Notes: generated by a model from the sequence alone, not told the origin. A stretch of 16,902 nucleotides of DNA from Bacteroidales bacterium (GCA_900767385.1 CAAFYY010000098.1:1-16902), one strand, 5' to 3'; positions 1 through 7,108 are shown, counted from the stretch's first letter. Numbers and translations: made by a program.

Positions 1-402
1 CGACGGTCGGCGGGAAAGAAAATCCTGCAGGCAAAACCGCCCCGACGGTCGGCGGGAAGGAAAATCCTGCAGGCAAAACCGCCCCGACGGTCGGCGAGAA
101 AGAAAATCCTGCAGGCAAAACCGTCCCGACGGTCGGCGAGAAGCAAAACGAGCCTCGGATTCCGCCCCGACGGTCGGCGAGAAGCAAAAAACAATGTTTT
201 TAGCGCCCCGACGGTCGGCGAGAAGGAAAAAACAATGTTTTTAGCGCCCCGACGGTCGGCGAGAAGGAAAAAACAGCCTACAAAACCGCCCCGACAATCG
301 GCGAGAAGAAAATTACAGCCTACAAAACCGCCCCGACAATCGGCGAGAAGGAAAAAACAATATTTTTAGCGCCCCGACAATCGGCGAGAAGGAAAAAACA
401 AC
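1..402. repeat. Tandem array of ten 41/42-bp repeat units
   Basis: Units begin at 1, 43, 85, 127, 168, 209, 250, 292, 334 and 375 (the last is partial), so the period is 41 or 42 bp. The array may continue left of the window. Each unit has a constant core, CCGACGGTCGGCGAG, containing an 11-bp dyad (CCGAC-G-GTCGG). The core is joined to a variable segment of about 20 bp. Segments fall into classes: A (units 1-3, with CCTGCAGG), B (unit 4, with CGAGCCTCG), C (units 5, 6 and a variant in 9, with AAAAACAATGTTTTT in 5 and 6), and D (units 7, 8, with CAGCCTACAAAACC). The core drifts along the array: GGCGGG becomes GGCGAG from unit 3, and GACGG becomes GACAA from unit 8. The mix of 41 and 42 bp shifts any reading frame, so this is not a coding repeat. 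Its function is unknown. Confidence 0.9.
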
Positions 403-444
403 AACTTTATACAACATAATACTAACCCTCAAAACACGAAAATC

Positions 445-552
445 ATGCAAGTAGAAAGCATCTACCTCACGAAACTTCAACGTGAAGAACTCTTCGGCCT
501 CGGCAAAAACATGGTCGTTGTGAATAGTTTGGAAATAAAAAAAAGTGTGTGA
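445..552 (+). CDS. Small ORF or N-terminal gene remnant, 35 aa
   Basis: An ATG at 445 opens a 35-codon frame that ends in TGA at 550-552, inside the left arm of the terminator hairpin of the opposite-strand protease gene. The peptide starts MQVESIYLTKLQREEL. Its codons (ATC, CTC, TTC, GGC, AAC) resemble those of the real genes in the window, which is why it is listed. No promoter of the TAnnTTTG type and no ribosome binding site is visible upstream; the repeat array ends about 43 bp before it. The start faintly recalls the N-termini of Bacteroidales DUF6261-type proteins, a comparison from memory only. It may be the surviving 5' end of a longer gene cut off next to the repeats, a real small protein, or chance. 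Confidence 0.25.
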   Translation: MQVESIYLTKLQREELFGLGKNMVVVNSLEIKKSV

Positions 553-570
553 CATTGCTGCCACACACTT
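537..570 (-). terminator. Rho-independent terminator of the protease operon
   Basis: Read on the - strand, an 11-bp stem (570-560 region against 553-543, one G-U pair) closes a GCAA tetraloop and is followed by eight consecutive T (544-537). It lies about 25 nt past the stop codon of the S8 protease gene, the right place and orientation to end that transcript. The + strand side is not followed by a T run, so it should act in one direction only. Confidence 0.85.
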
Positions 571-595
571 GATATGATTGTTGTAAAGTAGCGAA

Positions 596-2785
596 TTATT
601 TGCGAACCATGAGACGGAATGATTCGTTGATATTGTTGCCTGCTACTTTTACGATGTAGGCACCATCGGCAATGTTACCCATGTTGATGGCAACCTCCCC
701 GCGTGCTTCTACGCTTCCCAAACGGTTGGTGTAGACTGCTTGACCGCTGATGTTGTAAACGGTGATTGTGAGGTTAGGATCGTTTTGTGTGAAGAGCACT
801 TTGAAGTTGCCGTCGTTAGGGTTAGGATAAGCGATGATAGCGTCTGGAAGTTGCTCGAGCCTGTCAACGCCAGTGATTTCGATAGCTTTGAGGATACCGT
901 CCACAGCATTGATTTTGCCGTAGCCCCATGTGTTGTTTGGCAAGTTGCTGCCAGTGTAGTTGTCTTGGATGCTTGTTGCGGCAAGGATCTCGCGGATACG
1001 TGAAGGACCCATGTTAGGGTTAGCTTCGAGCCAGAGGGCGATTACGCCGGCAGCGTATGGGGAAGACATGGATGTGCCTTGCATCCAGCCGTAGAGATAG
1101 GTGCTGCCATTGACTACGTTTTGGCTGGCTGGATCGTATGCGGAGCCGTTCTTGATAGATGTGGTGTTAGGCAAGGAAGAAACGATGCCGGTGCCAGGAG
1201 CTGCTACGTCTGGTTTGATGCGGCCGTCGGCAGTAGGACCTTGGCTTGAGAACGAAGCGATATCGCCTACGCGCTCATAGTAGTGGTTGGTTGTTGCGTA
1301 TGCACCGACGGTGATGATGTTGGTACCAACACCACTGATTTCACCTACGCTGGAGTTGTTGTTGCCACCAACGAAGCCGGTGAGTGAGTTTCTGTCAAAT
1401 GTGCAGTAATAACCATCGGCCCATGCGTTGACAACGCCACCTTCTGAACCGGTGAGGATGATTGCCATGTAGTTGCCGTTGGTGATACTGTTCATTTGGA
1501 ATTGAATCTGGATGTGTCCTTTGTTGTTGAATGACTCTTTGCCTGCTGCAATGATAACGCTACCGCTGGCGCCGGTTGTTGGACGGAAGTTTTTGGTGTT
1601 TGTTGTCAAAGCGCTGATGTCACCTGAGGTTGCTACCTCTTCCATGCTTGCTTTTTGAATAACAGATACGCGTGCTGAGAAATCGGTGCCTGGATCGCCC
1701 CAAATGTCAATGGTGCCATAGGCTTGACCATAGTATGAGGTGAATTTAAGTGAGGTCTTGACTTCTGTTGAAGTAGCGGTGAAGGTTTTCTTGAGGTGGA
1801 GGTTTTCATAGCCCTCGTTACCCGCTGAACCTACGACGATGCGACCTGGCTCGGCGGTGGTCATTTGGTCAATAAGGCGGTCGAATGTTGAAGTGCCGTC
1901 GTGAGGACCGATGTGGCTGCCGAGACTGAGGTTGACAACAGCTGGTTTGTTGACGGATGTTGCGTAGTCGAAGATGTATTTCACGCCGTTGGCGATAGAT
2001 ACGTTGTCGCTTGAGCCGTCGTAAACATTGTAGCTTACGAAGACGAGATCGGATTTTGGTGCTACGCCGTAGTATTGGTTGCCGTTAAGGGTGTCGGCGC
2101 CTGCGGCGATGCCCATAACGTGTGAGGCGTGGCCGGTGTCGTCGTTGCGGTCGTCAAAACGGGCAGAGCAGATGGATGCAGAATCGGCATATTCGTAACC
2201 GCTTGAGAAGCCCTGAGGAGCGTTGCCGCTGCGGTTTTGGTTCCAAACGCGTTTCAGACGGAGCTGTGTGCCACCCATGTTGAAGAAGTTGATGTGGTCG
2301 TATTGCAAACCATAGTCAACTACGCCTACTACAACGCCTTCGCCATAGAAGGGGCGAGAGAGTCCTGTGCCGGCGTGTGCTTCGGTGACACGGCTGGCTG
2401 GACGGGCACTGTTCATCTTTGTTTGGACATTAGTACCAACTTCAATGTATTGAACGTCTTGCAATTCTGAAATTGCCTCCATTGCTGACATTGGTACTTT
2501 TGCTGTGATGATGCCGTTGAAGTCTGCTTCTACGATTACGCCGGCATCCTCAAGGTTTGCTATGTTTGCGCCTTTGTTCAAATAGATGAAGGCGTTAACA
2601 TAGTTTTCGTTGTTGCTTGCCCTTGAAATTGGGAAGGTCTTGCTCATACTTTTTACAGCATCAGCAGTTGTCGCTGTTTTGGCAGACTCGATGAAAATGC
2701 GAGTCGCCGGTGACAACTTGGATTGTGCTGTTGCGACCAAGGTGGCGCACAACATCGCACAGATTAACAAAGTTTTTCTTTTCAT
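596..2785 (-). CDS. Secreted subtilisin-like (S8) serine protease with T9SS sorting domain
   Basis: This 729-aa protein is predicted to hydrolyse proteins outside the cell or on its surface. Residues 1-21 are a signal peptide (cleavage near ATAQ/SK). Residues about 55-125 are an N-terminal propeptide. The S8 catalytic domain follows: Asp157 in VVGVVDYG, His219 in TGHASHVMGIAAG, oxyanion Asn323 in GSAGNEG and Ser572 in GTSMSSP. About 180 residues between Asn323 and the PDVAAPG motif form an insertion that looks like a beta-rich domain. The C-terminus (about 650-729, beginning AYPNPNDGNF and ending RLMVRK) is a T9SS type A sorting domain, so export across the outer membrane and surface attachment or release are expected. 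The His box reads GHASH rather than the usual HGTH, but all catalytic residues are present. It is the second gene of a two-gene unit, 21 nt after a secreted protein that resembles its propeptide. The substrate is unknown. Confidence 0.93.
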   Translation of the reverse strand: MKRKTLLICAMLCATLVATAQSKLSPATRIFIESAKTATTADAVKSMSKTFPISRASNNENYVNAFIYLNKGANIANLEDAGVIVEADFNGIITAKVPMSAMEAISELQDVQYIEVGTNVQTKMNSARPASRVTEAHAGTGLSRPFYGEGVVVGVVDYGLQYDHINFFNMGGTQLRLKRVWNQNRSGNAPQGFSSGYEYADSASICSARFDDRNDDTGHASHVMGIAAGADTLNGNQYYGVAPKSDLVFVSYNVYDGSSDNVSIANGVKYIFDYATSVNKPAVVNLSLGSHIGPHDGTSTFDRLIDQMTTAEPGRIVVGSAGNEGYENLHLKKTFTATSTEVKTSLKFTSYYGQAYGTIDIWGDPGTDFSARVSVIQKASMEEVATSGDISALTTNTKNFRPTTGASGSVIIAAGKESFNNKGHIQIQFQMNSITNGNYMAIILTGSEGGVVNAWADGYYCTFDRNSLTGFVGGNNNSSVGEISGVGTNIITVGAYATTNHYYERVGDIASFSSQGPTADGRIKPDVAAPGTGIVSSLPNTTSIKNGSAYDPASQNVVNGSTYLYGWMQGTSMSSPYAAGVIALWLEANPNMGPSRIREILAATSIQDNYTGSNLPNNTWGYGKINAVDGILKAIEITGVDRLEQLPDAIIAYPNPNDGNFKVLFTQNDPNLTITVYNISGQAVYTNRLGSVEARGEVAINMGNIADGAYIVKVAGNNINESFRLMVRK

Positions 2786-2806
2786 AAATGTATTGATAGT
2801 TTTTTG

Positions 2807-3292
2807 TTATTTTCTCATTCCTGGTTTTGGCAACATAACACGCTGTGACATCTCAATTTGTACGATGCCGTTGATTTTGAGCATTTCGTTGACAGCTTTC
2901 ACTGGAAGAGTGAAGGTGTAGATGCCATCATTGAAATAGGTCAGTGTTCCGCCAAGTCCTTCAAACTTCACTGCTTCGAAGTTTTGCATGGAAACTTGCA
3001 AAAAGCCTCTGATGCAGTATTCGTCCTTTTCATCAATAAAGATGTTGTGGTTGTTGAACAACTCGTTTGAAGGACGATAGTTCTCAAGTGTTGTTAGTTC
3101 CTTGGTCTCCTCAACAAAATCGTTCCAGAAGATCAGGAAACCTTTGGAATAGCTGATGCTATTGGGCAGTTTGGTCATGACAACACTTTCTGCCTTTTGC
3201 TTTTTGGCCTTTTTAGCGCGTTTGGCTTCGCAAAAAGGAAGTGCCACGATGAGGCAAAGCGCTAATAAACAAATATGTTTACCGTATTTCAT
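2807..3292 (-). CDS. Secreted stand-alone propeptide-like protein, putative protease inhibitor or chaperone
   Basis: This 161-aa protein has an N-terminal signal peptide (residues 1-23; hydrophobic LLALCLIVALPF) followed by a very basic stretch (KRAKKAKKQK). Its C-terminal half (about 90-161) resembles the propeptide of the protease encoded next in the operon. YFNDGIYTFTLPVKAV and IVQIEMSQ here match DFNGIITAKVPMSAM and VQYIEVGT at residues 88-118 of the protease, in the same order and with near-identical spacing. The protein stops about where the protease propeptide would give way to the catalytic domain. Subtilase propeptides (I9-type) fold and inhibit their enzymes, and free-standing homologues act as inhibitors, so inhibition or folding help for the neighbouring protease is the inferred role. 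The cysteine in LPFC is a poor lipobox, so I favour ordinary secretion. It is the first gene after the promoter at 3357-3388. Confidence 0.75.
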   Translation of the reverse strand: MKYGKHICLLALCLIVALPFCEAKRAKKAKKQKAESVVMTKLPNSISYSKGFLIFWNDFVEETKELTTLENYRPSNELFNNHNIFIDEKDEYCIRGFLQVSMQNFEAVKFEGLGGTLTYFNDGIYTFTLPVKAVNEMLKINGIVQIEMSQRVMLPKPGMRK

Positions 3293-3356
3293 GTCTTGTC
3301 GTTAGTTTATTCTGTTTTTTTGTTGTTGTTCTACCATCGCGTCAGGTATTCTGGCT

Positions 3357-3388
3357 CAAAGGTAGTATATCTTTGTATAGAGGCAAAA
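3357..3388 (-). promoter_or_regulatory. Promoter of the inhibitor-like/protease operon
   Basis: On the - strand TTTTG (3388-3384) is separated by exactly 19 nt from TACCTTTG (3364-3357), matching the Bacteroidota -33/-7 consensus. Transcription should start near 3350, giving an A-rich leader of about 58 nt without obvious structure before the ATG at 3292. Confidence 0.75.
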
Positions 3389-3482
3389 TTTATTCAACCA
3401 ACTATGTTTTTTATTCAATTAAAATGTTGTGTGCATCAATGATGGCGTTTCGAGCATTTCTGCACATTTGCCTTTGTCAATT

Positions 3483-3505
3483 TCGTACTGTTTGTTGAAG
3501 TACGA
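3483..3505 (-). terminator. Possible weak terminator hairpin after tilS
   Basis: A perfect 7-bp stem (3483-3489 with 3499-3505) with a 9-nt loop lies 10 nt past the tilS stop codon. It is the only strong dyad between tilS and the next promoter. There is no T run after it on the - strand, so it may instead be a processing or 3'-end stabilising hairpin. Confidence 0.3.
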
Positions 3506-3514
3506 GATAGCAGA

Positions 3515-4843
3515 TTAAAGTGTCGTTGTGATTTTGATAAATCGTTTGCTTTTATCGCTAATCATAACGCGTCTATCTGTTCTTTGCCCTACTATCCACA
3601 AAATATGTTTGGCATCTTCAAGTATCCATAACGAATGCTTGGTTCTCCTGTCAATCTTGCTGTTAATCAGGTAGTCACTCACTTTTTGAGTGCCTTGCAT
3701 TCCGAAGGGGTGGAATGTGTCGCCTTCTTTCCAATGTCTGAGTGTCAGCGGCCACTGGATTCTGTCAAGATCGAAGGTGGCTGTTGCCTTTTCTTTTTGT
3801 AGGACAAAATCTGTTGTTATTTCTCCGTAACTGACCGTCAGCCATTCTGGGAAATCATCGTTTGGACCATTGAGCACGATTTGTTCTTCGTTGTCTTTTG
3901 GTGTTCTTGGTGTTACGATGAGTTCGTCTCTGTTCACCGTCAAGCAGTGGGTCGGCGAAAAGAACTGTGCTCCAGTCCTGTTCCCCAGTGTCTCAAACAA
4001 CTGGTCCGTAACCTCTGCATTAAATTGAAAATCTTTCAAAAGTTCAAAAAGCAGAAGTCGTGGCGAAGGGTAGGAGAGTAGTCTTGGGATAGAGAGAATA
4101 ACTCTTTCTCCTTGAATGCAGACGATCTCTTTGGCTGCTTGCTTGATGCTCCATTCCAACAATTTCTCTGTCTCGCTCCAGACGGCATGGTTGTCAACCA
4201 TGGTCTTGACAAACGAAGGGTTGAGCGCCGTCAACTCAGGAATGACGTTATGTCGTATCCTGTTTCGTTTGTAAACGATGGAGGCGTTAGTGCTGTCGCA
4301 GCGGAAGCTTATGCCGTTTGTCTGGGCGTAAGTCTCTATCTCGTCGCGAGAGACTGTCAGCAAAGGGCGGATGATGTCTCCTCGTTTGGCTTGCATCGTC
4401 GCTAAGCCCCTGAGGCCTGTTCCTCGAGTGATATTTAGTAAGAGCGTTTCTGCCAAATCGTTGGCATGATGCGCAACGGCAATGGCTTGACTATTTGTTT
4501 CTCGCTTTAATTCCTCAAACCAGGCGTAGCGCAAATCGCGTGCTGCCATCTCAATCGAAATGCCACGTTGCTTTGCTGTTTCGTTGGTGTTGAAGTGAGA
4601 AACGTGGTATTCGCATTGCAGCTCTTTTGCTATGTTGGCAACGAAGTTCTCGTCGTTGTCTGATTCCCGACCTCTTAGGTGGAAGTTGCAATGGGCAACA
4701 ATGCAGCGGTATCCAAACTTCTTGAGAAGAAAAAGCAAAACAACAGAGTCTATTCCACCGCTGACTCCGACAACGATTTGGTCGTTGGCTTGAAGCAGAT
4801 GGTTCTGGGTGATGTGTCGTCTGATCTTCTCCTCAAATGTCAT
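3515..4843 (-). CDS. tilS: tRNA(Ile)-lysidine synthetase
   Basis: This 442-aa enzyme attaches lysine to C34 of the CAU anticodon of a minor tRNA-Ile using ATP, so that it reads AUA and is charged with isoleucine. The N-terminal PP-loop ATPase shows SGGIDS at residues 28-33 and the TilS-type motif HHANDLAET at 125-133, with NITRGTGLRGL following. The C-terminal domain contains the typical segment LRHWKEGDTFHPFG and KVSDYLI near residues 368-392. Length fits TilS with the C-terminal domain present. It is the last gene of the rplY-pth-hslR-DUF3467-tilS unit, 11 nt after the DUF3467 gene, so it is probably co-transcribed. The start at 4843 is the first ATG and sits right before the usual start of the fold. 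Confidence 0.95.
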   Translation of the reverse strand: MTFEEKIRRHITQNHLLQANDQIVVGVSGGIDSVVLLFLLKKFGYRCIVAHCNFHLRGRESDNDENFVANIAKELQCEYHVSHFNTNETAKQRGISIEMAARDLRYAWFEELKRETNSQAIAVAHHANDLAETLLLNITRGTGLRGLATMQAKRGDIIRPLLTVSRDEIETYAQTNGISFRCDSTNASIVYKRNRIRHNVIPELTALNPSFVKTMVDNHAVWSETEKLLEWSIKQAAKEIVCIQGERVILSIPRLLSYPSPRLLLFELLKDFQFNAEVTDQLFETLGNRTGAQFFSPTHCLTVNRDELIVTPRTPKDNEEQIVLNGPNDDFPEWLTVSYGEITTDFVLQKEKATATFDLDRIQWPLTLRHWKEGDTFHPFGMQGTQKVSDYLINSKIDRRTKHSLWILEDAKHILWIVGQRTDRRVMISDKSKRFIKITTTL

Positions 4844-4854
4844 TTCTGACAGTT

Positions 4855-5151
4855 TTATGCCTCACCATTGCCAAACATTATTGGCGAAGGTGTGTTATTG
4901 TTGTTGTCGATGTCGCCAAACTGATTTTCGTAACGCTGCACATTCTGTTGAAGTGCTGTTAGAAGACTTTTGGCATTTTCTGGAGTCAAAATGATTCTTG
5001 CTTTGACTGGGGCTTTGGGTACTCCAGGGAGCAATGTGATGAAGTCGACCACAAACTCGCTCTTTGAGTGGGCGATGACAGAGAGGTTCGAGTAGGCCTC
5101 AAGGGTGTTTGGGGTGATTTCAATGGCAATGCCATTCTCTTTTTTATCCAT
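4855..5151 (-). CDS. DUF3467 family protein
   Basis: The 98-aa product starts MDKKENGIAIEITPNTLEAY and contains FVVDFITLLPGVPKAPVKAR, RIILTPENAKSLLTALQQN and YENQFGDI. That order (a VDF strand, PG, an RIxxTP strand, then a helix and YE.xFG) is the DUF3467 family pattern. The frame can be extended upstream to 5214, but that would add 21 residues overlapping the hslR 3' end; the ATG at 5151 gives the usual family length. The function of the family is not known. It is small and cytoplasmic, with an N-rich tail (DNNNNTPSP). It sits 32 nt after hslR and 11 nt before tilS, inside a set of translation genes. Confidence 0.85.
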   Translation of the reverse strand: MDKKENGIAIEITPNTLEAYSNLSVIAHSKSEFVVDFITLLPGVPKAPVKARIILTPENAKSLLTALQQNVQRYENQFGDIDNNNNTPSPIMFGNGEA

Positions 5152-5183
5152 GTTGTATGTCTGTTTATGAATGTTCTGTGTGT

Positions 5184-5618
5184 CTAAGAATCTGATTCTT
5201 GTTCGTCGTCCCAATCTTCGAAGTCATCGGAGTCTAAGAAGAATGGTTCGTTGTCGATGAAACCATCGAGGTCGCGTCGCTCTTTCTTTGTCGGGCGTCC
5301 TGTTCCCCGTGCTCTTTGTGCTGTCTTGTCGGCTTTCAAAACCTCCAGCAATTCCAATTGGTCTGGTCTGGTCACCTGCTGCATGTATTCTGGCACTTGT
5401 TTGGCAGATAGTCTGTTCTGTGCCAGTTGGAGCACTTTGTAGGAAAAAGTGATGGGAGGCCTCTTGACATCGATAATATCCCCTTCTTTGATTAGACGGG
5501 ATGGCTTTTGTGCGACGCCGTTCATCGTGACACGTCCACGTTTGCAAACCTCTGCGGCAAGACTTCTTGTCTTGAAGATTCTCATTGCCCAAAGCCATTT
5601 GTCAAGACGCACTTCCAT
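5184..5618 (-). CDS. hslR: S4-domain RNA-binding protein (Hsp15/HslR-like)
   Basis: The 144-aa product begins MEVRLDKWLWAMRIFKTRS and has an S4 RNA-binding domain over residues about 3-60 (RLDKWLW, CKRGRVTMNG, IKEGDIIDVK). A conserved basic part (QRARGTGRPTKKERRDLDGF) follows at 101-120, then a strongly acidic tail (residues 124-144). This is the architecture of Hsp15, which in E. coli binds free 50S subunits carrying nascent peptidyl-tRNA and helps recycle stalled ribosomes. That role fits its position directly after peptidyl-tRNA hydrolase (30 nt gap). The acidic C-terminal tail is longer than in E. coli Hsp15. The exact ribosomal role in this organism is inferred. Confidence 0.88.
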   Translation of the reverse strand: MEVRLDKWLWAMRIFKTRSLAAEVCKRGRVTMNGVAQKPSRLIKEGDIIDVKRPPITFSYKVLQLAQNRLSAKQVPEYMQQVTRPDQLELLEVLKADKTAQRARGTGRPTKKERRDLDGFIDNEPFFLDSDDFEDWDDEQESDS

Positions 5619-5648
5619 TACTGATTAGACGGATTAGGTGGAAAAGGT

Positions 5649-6218
5649 TTACTTGCGATTGAATTGGTTCATCGTGATTTGAATGCCGGCCAAACAGAAA
5701 CTCTTGATCATTTCAACGGCTTTCTCTATCTGAGGGTCGATGACGTTTTTGCGCTCTTCCTCACTGAAAGTACCTAAGACATAATCTACTTGTCCGCCAC
5801 GTGGGTAGTCGTTTCCGATGCCGAAACGGAGTCGGGCATATTTCTGTGTGCCAAGCAACTCTTGGATGTTTTTCAAACCATTGTGTCCTCCGTCGCTGCC
5901 GTCGGGTTTCATTCTAAGCGTTCCGACAGGAAGCGAGAGGTCGTCGACGATAACAAGGAGATTTTCTACCTCAATCTTTTCTTGTTGAAGCCAATAACGA
6001 ACGGCGTTGCCGCTGAGGTTCATGTAAGTGGATGGTTTGAGAAGCACCAATTGGCGACCTTTCAGCGAAATCTTCGCTATTGAACCATAGCGCTGTCCTT
6101 CACTAAAAACAGTGTTGGACGCCTTTGCAAAGGCGTCCAACGTGTCGAATCCTATGTTGTGACGGGTGTGGGCATATTCGTTGCCGATATTGCCCAAGCC
6201 AACGATAAGATATTTCAT
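5649..6218 (-). CDS. pth: Peptidyl-tRNA hydrolase
   Basis: The 189-aa enzyme cleaves the ester bond of peptidyl-tRNAs that drop off the ribosome, recycling tRNA. The family signature is complete: MKYLIVGLGNIGNEYAHTRHN gives Asn10 and the catalytic His20, KPSTYMNLSG gives Asn67, VIVDDLSLPVG gives Asp93 and GGHNGLKNI gives Asn113. Length matches bacterial Pth (about 190 aa). It lies 14 nt after rplY, an arrangement (rplY-pth) seen in many bacteria, and 30 nt before hslR. Confidence 0.97.
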   Translation of the reverse strand: MKYLIVGLGNIGNEYAHTRHNIGFDTLDAFAKASNTVFSEGQRYGSIAKISLKGRQLVLLKPSTYMNLSGNAVRYWLQQEKIEVENLLVIVDDLSLPVGTLRMKPDGSDGGHNGLKNIQELLGTQKYARLRFGIGNDYPRGGQVDYVLGTFSEEERKNVIDPQIEKAVEMIKSFCLAGIQITMNQFNRK

Positions 6219-6232
6219 CTGTAGGTATTACC

Positions 6233-6877
6233 TTATGCTTGAGCAGCGGCAGCTGATTGAGCAGCACGGGTAACGAGTACGGTGCAGACAACAGCGTTAG
6301 AAGCGTTCATGAGAGTGAGGTTCTCAACTTGAACGTCTTTAACTTGGATTGTTTTGCCGAGTTCGAGGTTGGTTACGTCGATAACGATCTTTTCTGGGAT
6401 GTTCTCGATCATGCCTTTTACTCTGAGCTTACGCATTGAGAGAGACATTTTACCACCGGCGCGTACACCAACAGCGTGACCTGTGAGTTGAACAGGAACT
6501 TCCATAACAACTGGTTTGTTAGGAACAACCTCCAAGAAGTCCATGTGGAGGAGTTTGTCGCTTACTGGGTGGAATTGGAGCTCACGCATTACAGATTGAT
6601 ATTTCTTGCCAGCAATTGTGAGTTCTACTTCGAAGATTTCTGGTGAGTAAACGAGTTTGCGAACGCCTTCCTCGCTAACTTGGAAAGAACGGGTGATCAA
6701 ACCTTTGCCTTCGCGCTCGATGAGTTGCTCGCCTTCTTCGAGTTTGCCAGTGTATGGCAATTCTACTGCTTCGCCACCGTAGATAACGGCTGGGATGAGG
6801 CCTTGATTACGAACGGCTTTTGTGCCTTTTTTGCCAAGATCGGTTCTTGGTGTACCTTCAAGTTGAAATTTTTTCAT
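6233..6877 (-). CDS. rplY: Ribosomal protein bL25, long Ctc form
   Basis: This 214-aa protein binds 5S rRNA in the large subunit. The N-terminal L25 domain (about 1-95) shows MKKFQLEGTPRTDLGKK, IPAVIYGG and MRELQFHPVSDKLLHMDFLEV. The C-terminal TL5/Ctc-type beta domain (about 100-190) shows VPVQLTGHAVGVRAGG, KMSLSMRKLRVKG and an IDVTNLELG strand. It ends in an alanine-rich tail. The frame opens 10 codons further upstream (6907), but MKKFQLEG at 6877 is the normal start of the family, and the upstream codons lie in the structured leader. It is the first gene of the operon reading into pth. Confidence 0.94.
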   Translation of the reverse strand: MKKFQLEGTPRTDLGKKGTKAVRNQGLIPAVIYGGEAVELPYTGKLEEGEQLIEREGKGLITRSFQVSEEGVRKLVYSPEIFEVELTIAGKKYQSVMRELQFHPVSDKLLHMDFLEVVPNKPVVMEVPVQLTGHAVGVRAGGKMSLSMRKLRVKGMIENIPEKIVIDVTNLELGKTIQVKDVQVENLTLMNASNAVVCTVLVTRAAQSAAAAQA

Positions 6878-6972
6878 TTGTTTGTTTTTTGCGAGACCTG
6901 TTGCCAAGTCTCATGTGTTACTCAAAATTAGTTTTTGCTCTAATTTCCCATCACACGATGCTGGAAAGAAAA
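6878..6972 (-). promoter_or_regulatory. Structured 5' leader of the rplY operon
   Basis: The predicted transcript runs about 95 nt from the promoter at 6979-7011 to the rplY ATG. It can form three hairpins in series on the - strand: CATC/GATG (about 6949-6962), a perfect 7-bp AAATTAG/CTAATTT stem (about 6928-6949) and an 8-bp stem with a GCAA tetraloop at 6893-6912, ending 15 nt before the start codon. No T run follows the last hairpin, so it is not an intrinsic terminator. Translational control, perhaps by bL25 itself, is a guess from position. Confidence 0.45.
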
Positions 6973-6978
6973 AGCGTG

Positions 6979-7011
6979 CAAAAATACAACTTTTTTCTGA
7001 ATTAGACAAAA
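6979..7011 (-). promoter_or_regulatory. Promoter of the rplY-pth-hslR-DUF3467-tilS operon
   Basis: On the - strand TTTTG (7011-7007) is followed after 20 nt by TATTTTTG (6986-6979) and then CA, matching the Bacteroidota -33/-7 pattern. The start should lie near 6972. Confidence 0.75.
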
Positions 7012-7078
7012 CTCATCTTCTTTTTTGTTGCCTCGTTTTCCTGCCAGGTTTTAGGGGATTGCTTCCTATGATAAAATG

Positions 7079-7108
7079 AAAAGAGACTGACAGTTGCCAG
7101 TCTCTTTT
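7079..7108 (-). terminator. Terminator of the small RNA, possibly bidirectional
   Basis: A perfect 11-bp stem, AAAAGAGACTG (7079-7089) with CAGTCTCTTTT (7098-7108), can be extended inward by a G-U and a C-G pair. Both strands finish the stem in TTTT, so it could stop transcripts from either side. On the - strand it lies directly after the closed small RNA structure. Confidence 0.75.

Noticed and set aside
1..402. CRISPR array or coding repeat
   Set aside because: The inter-core segments recur (AAA, CC, DD), are only about 20 bp and the period changes between 41 and 42; no cas genes are nearby. One + frame is open to TAG at 367-369, but the frame shifts relative to the units after unit 4.
313..564. 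83-aa - strand frame
   Set aside because: It runs across the protease terminator and into the repeats, is antisense to the more gene-like 445-552 frame, and resembles no family.
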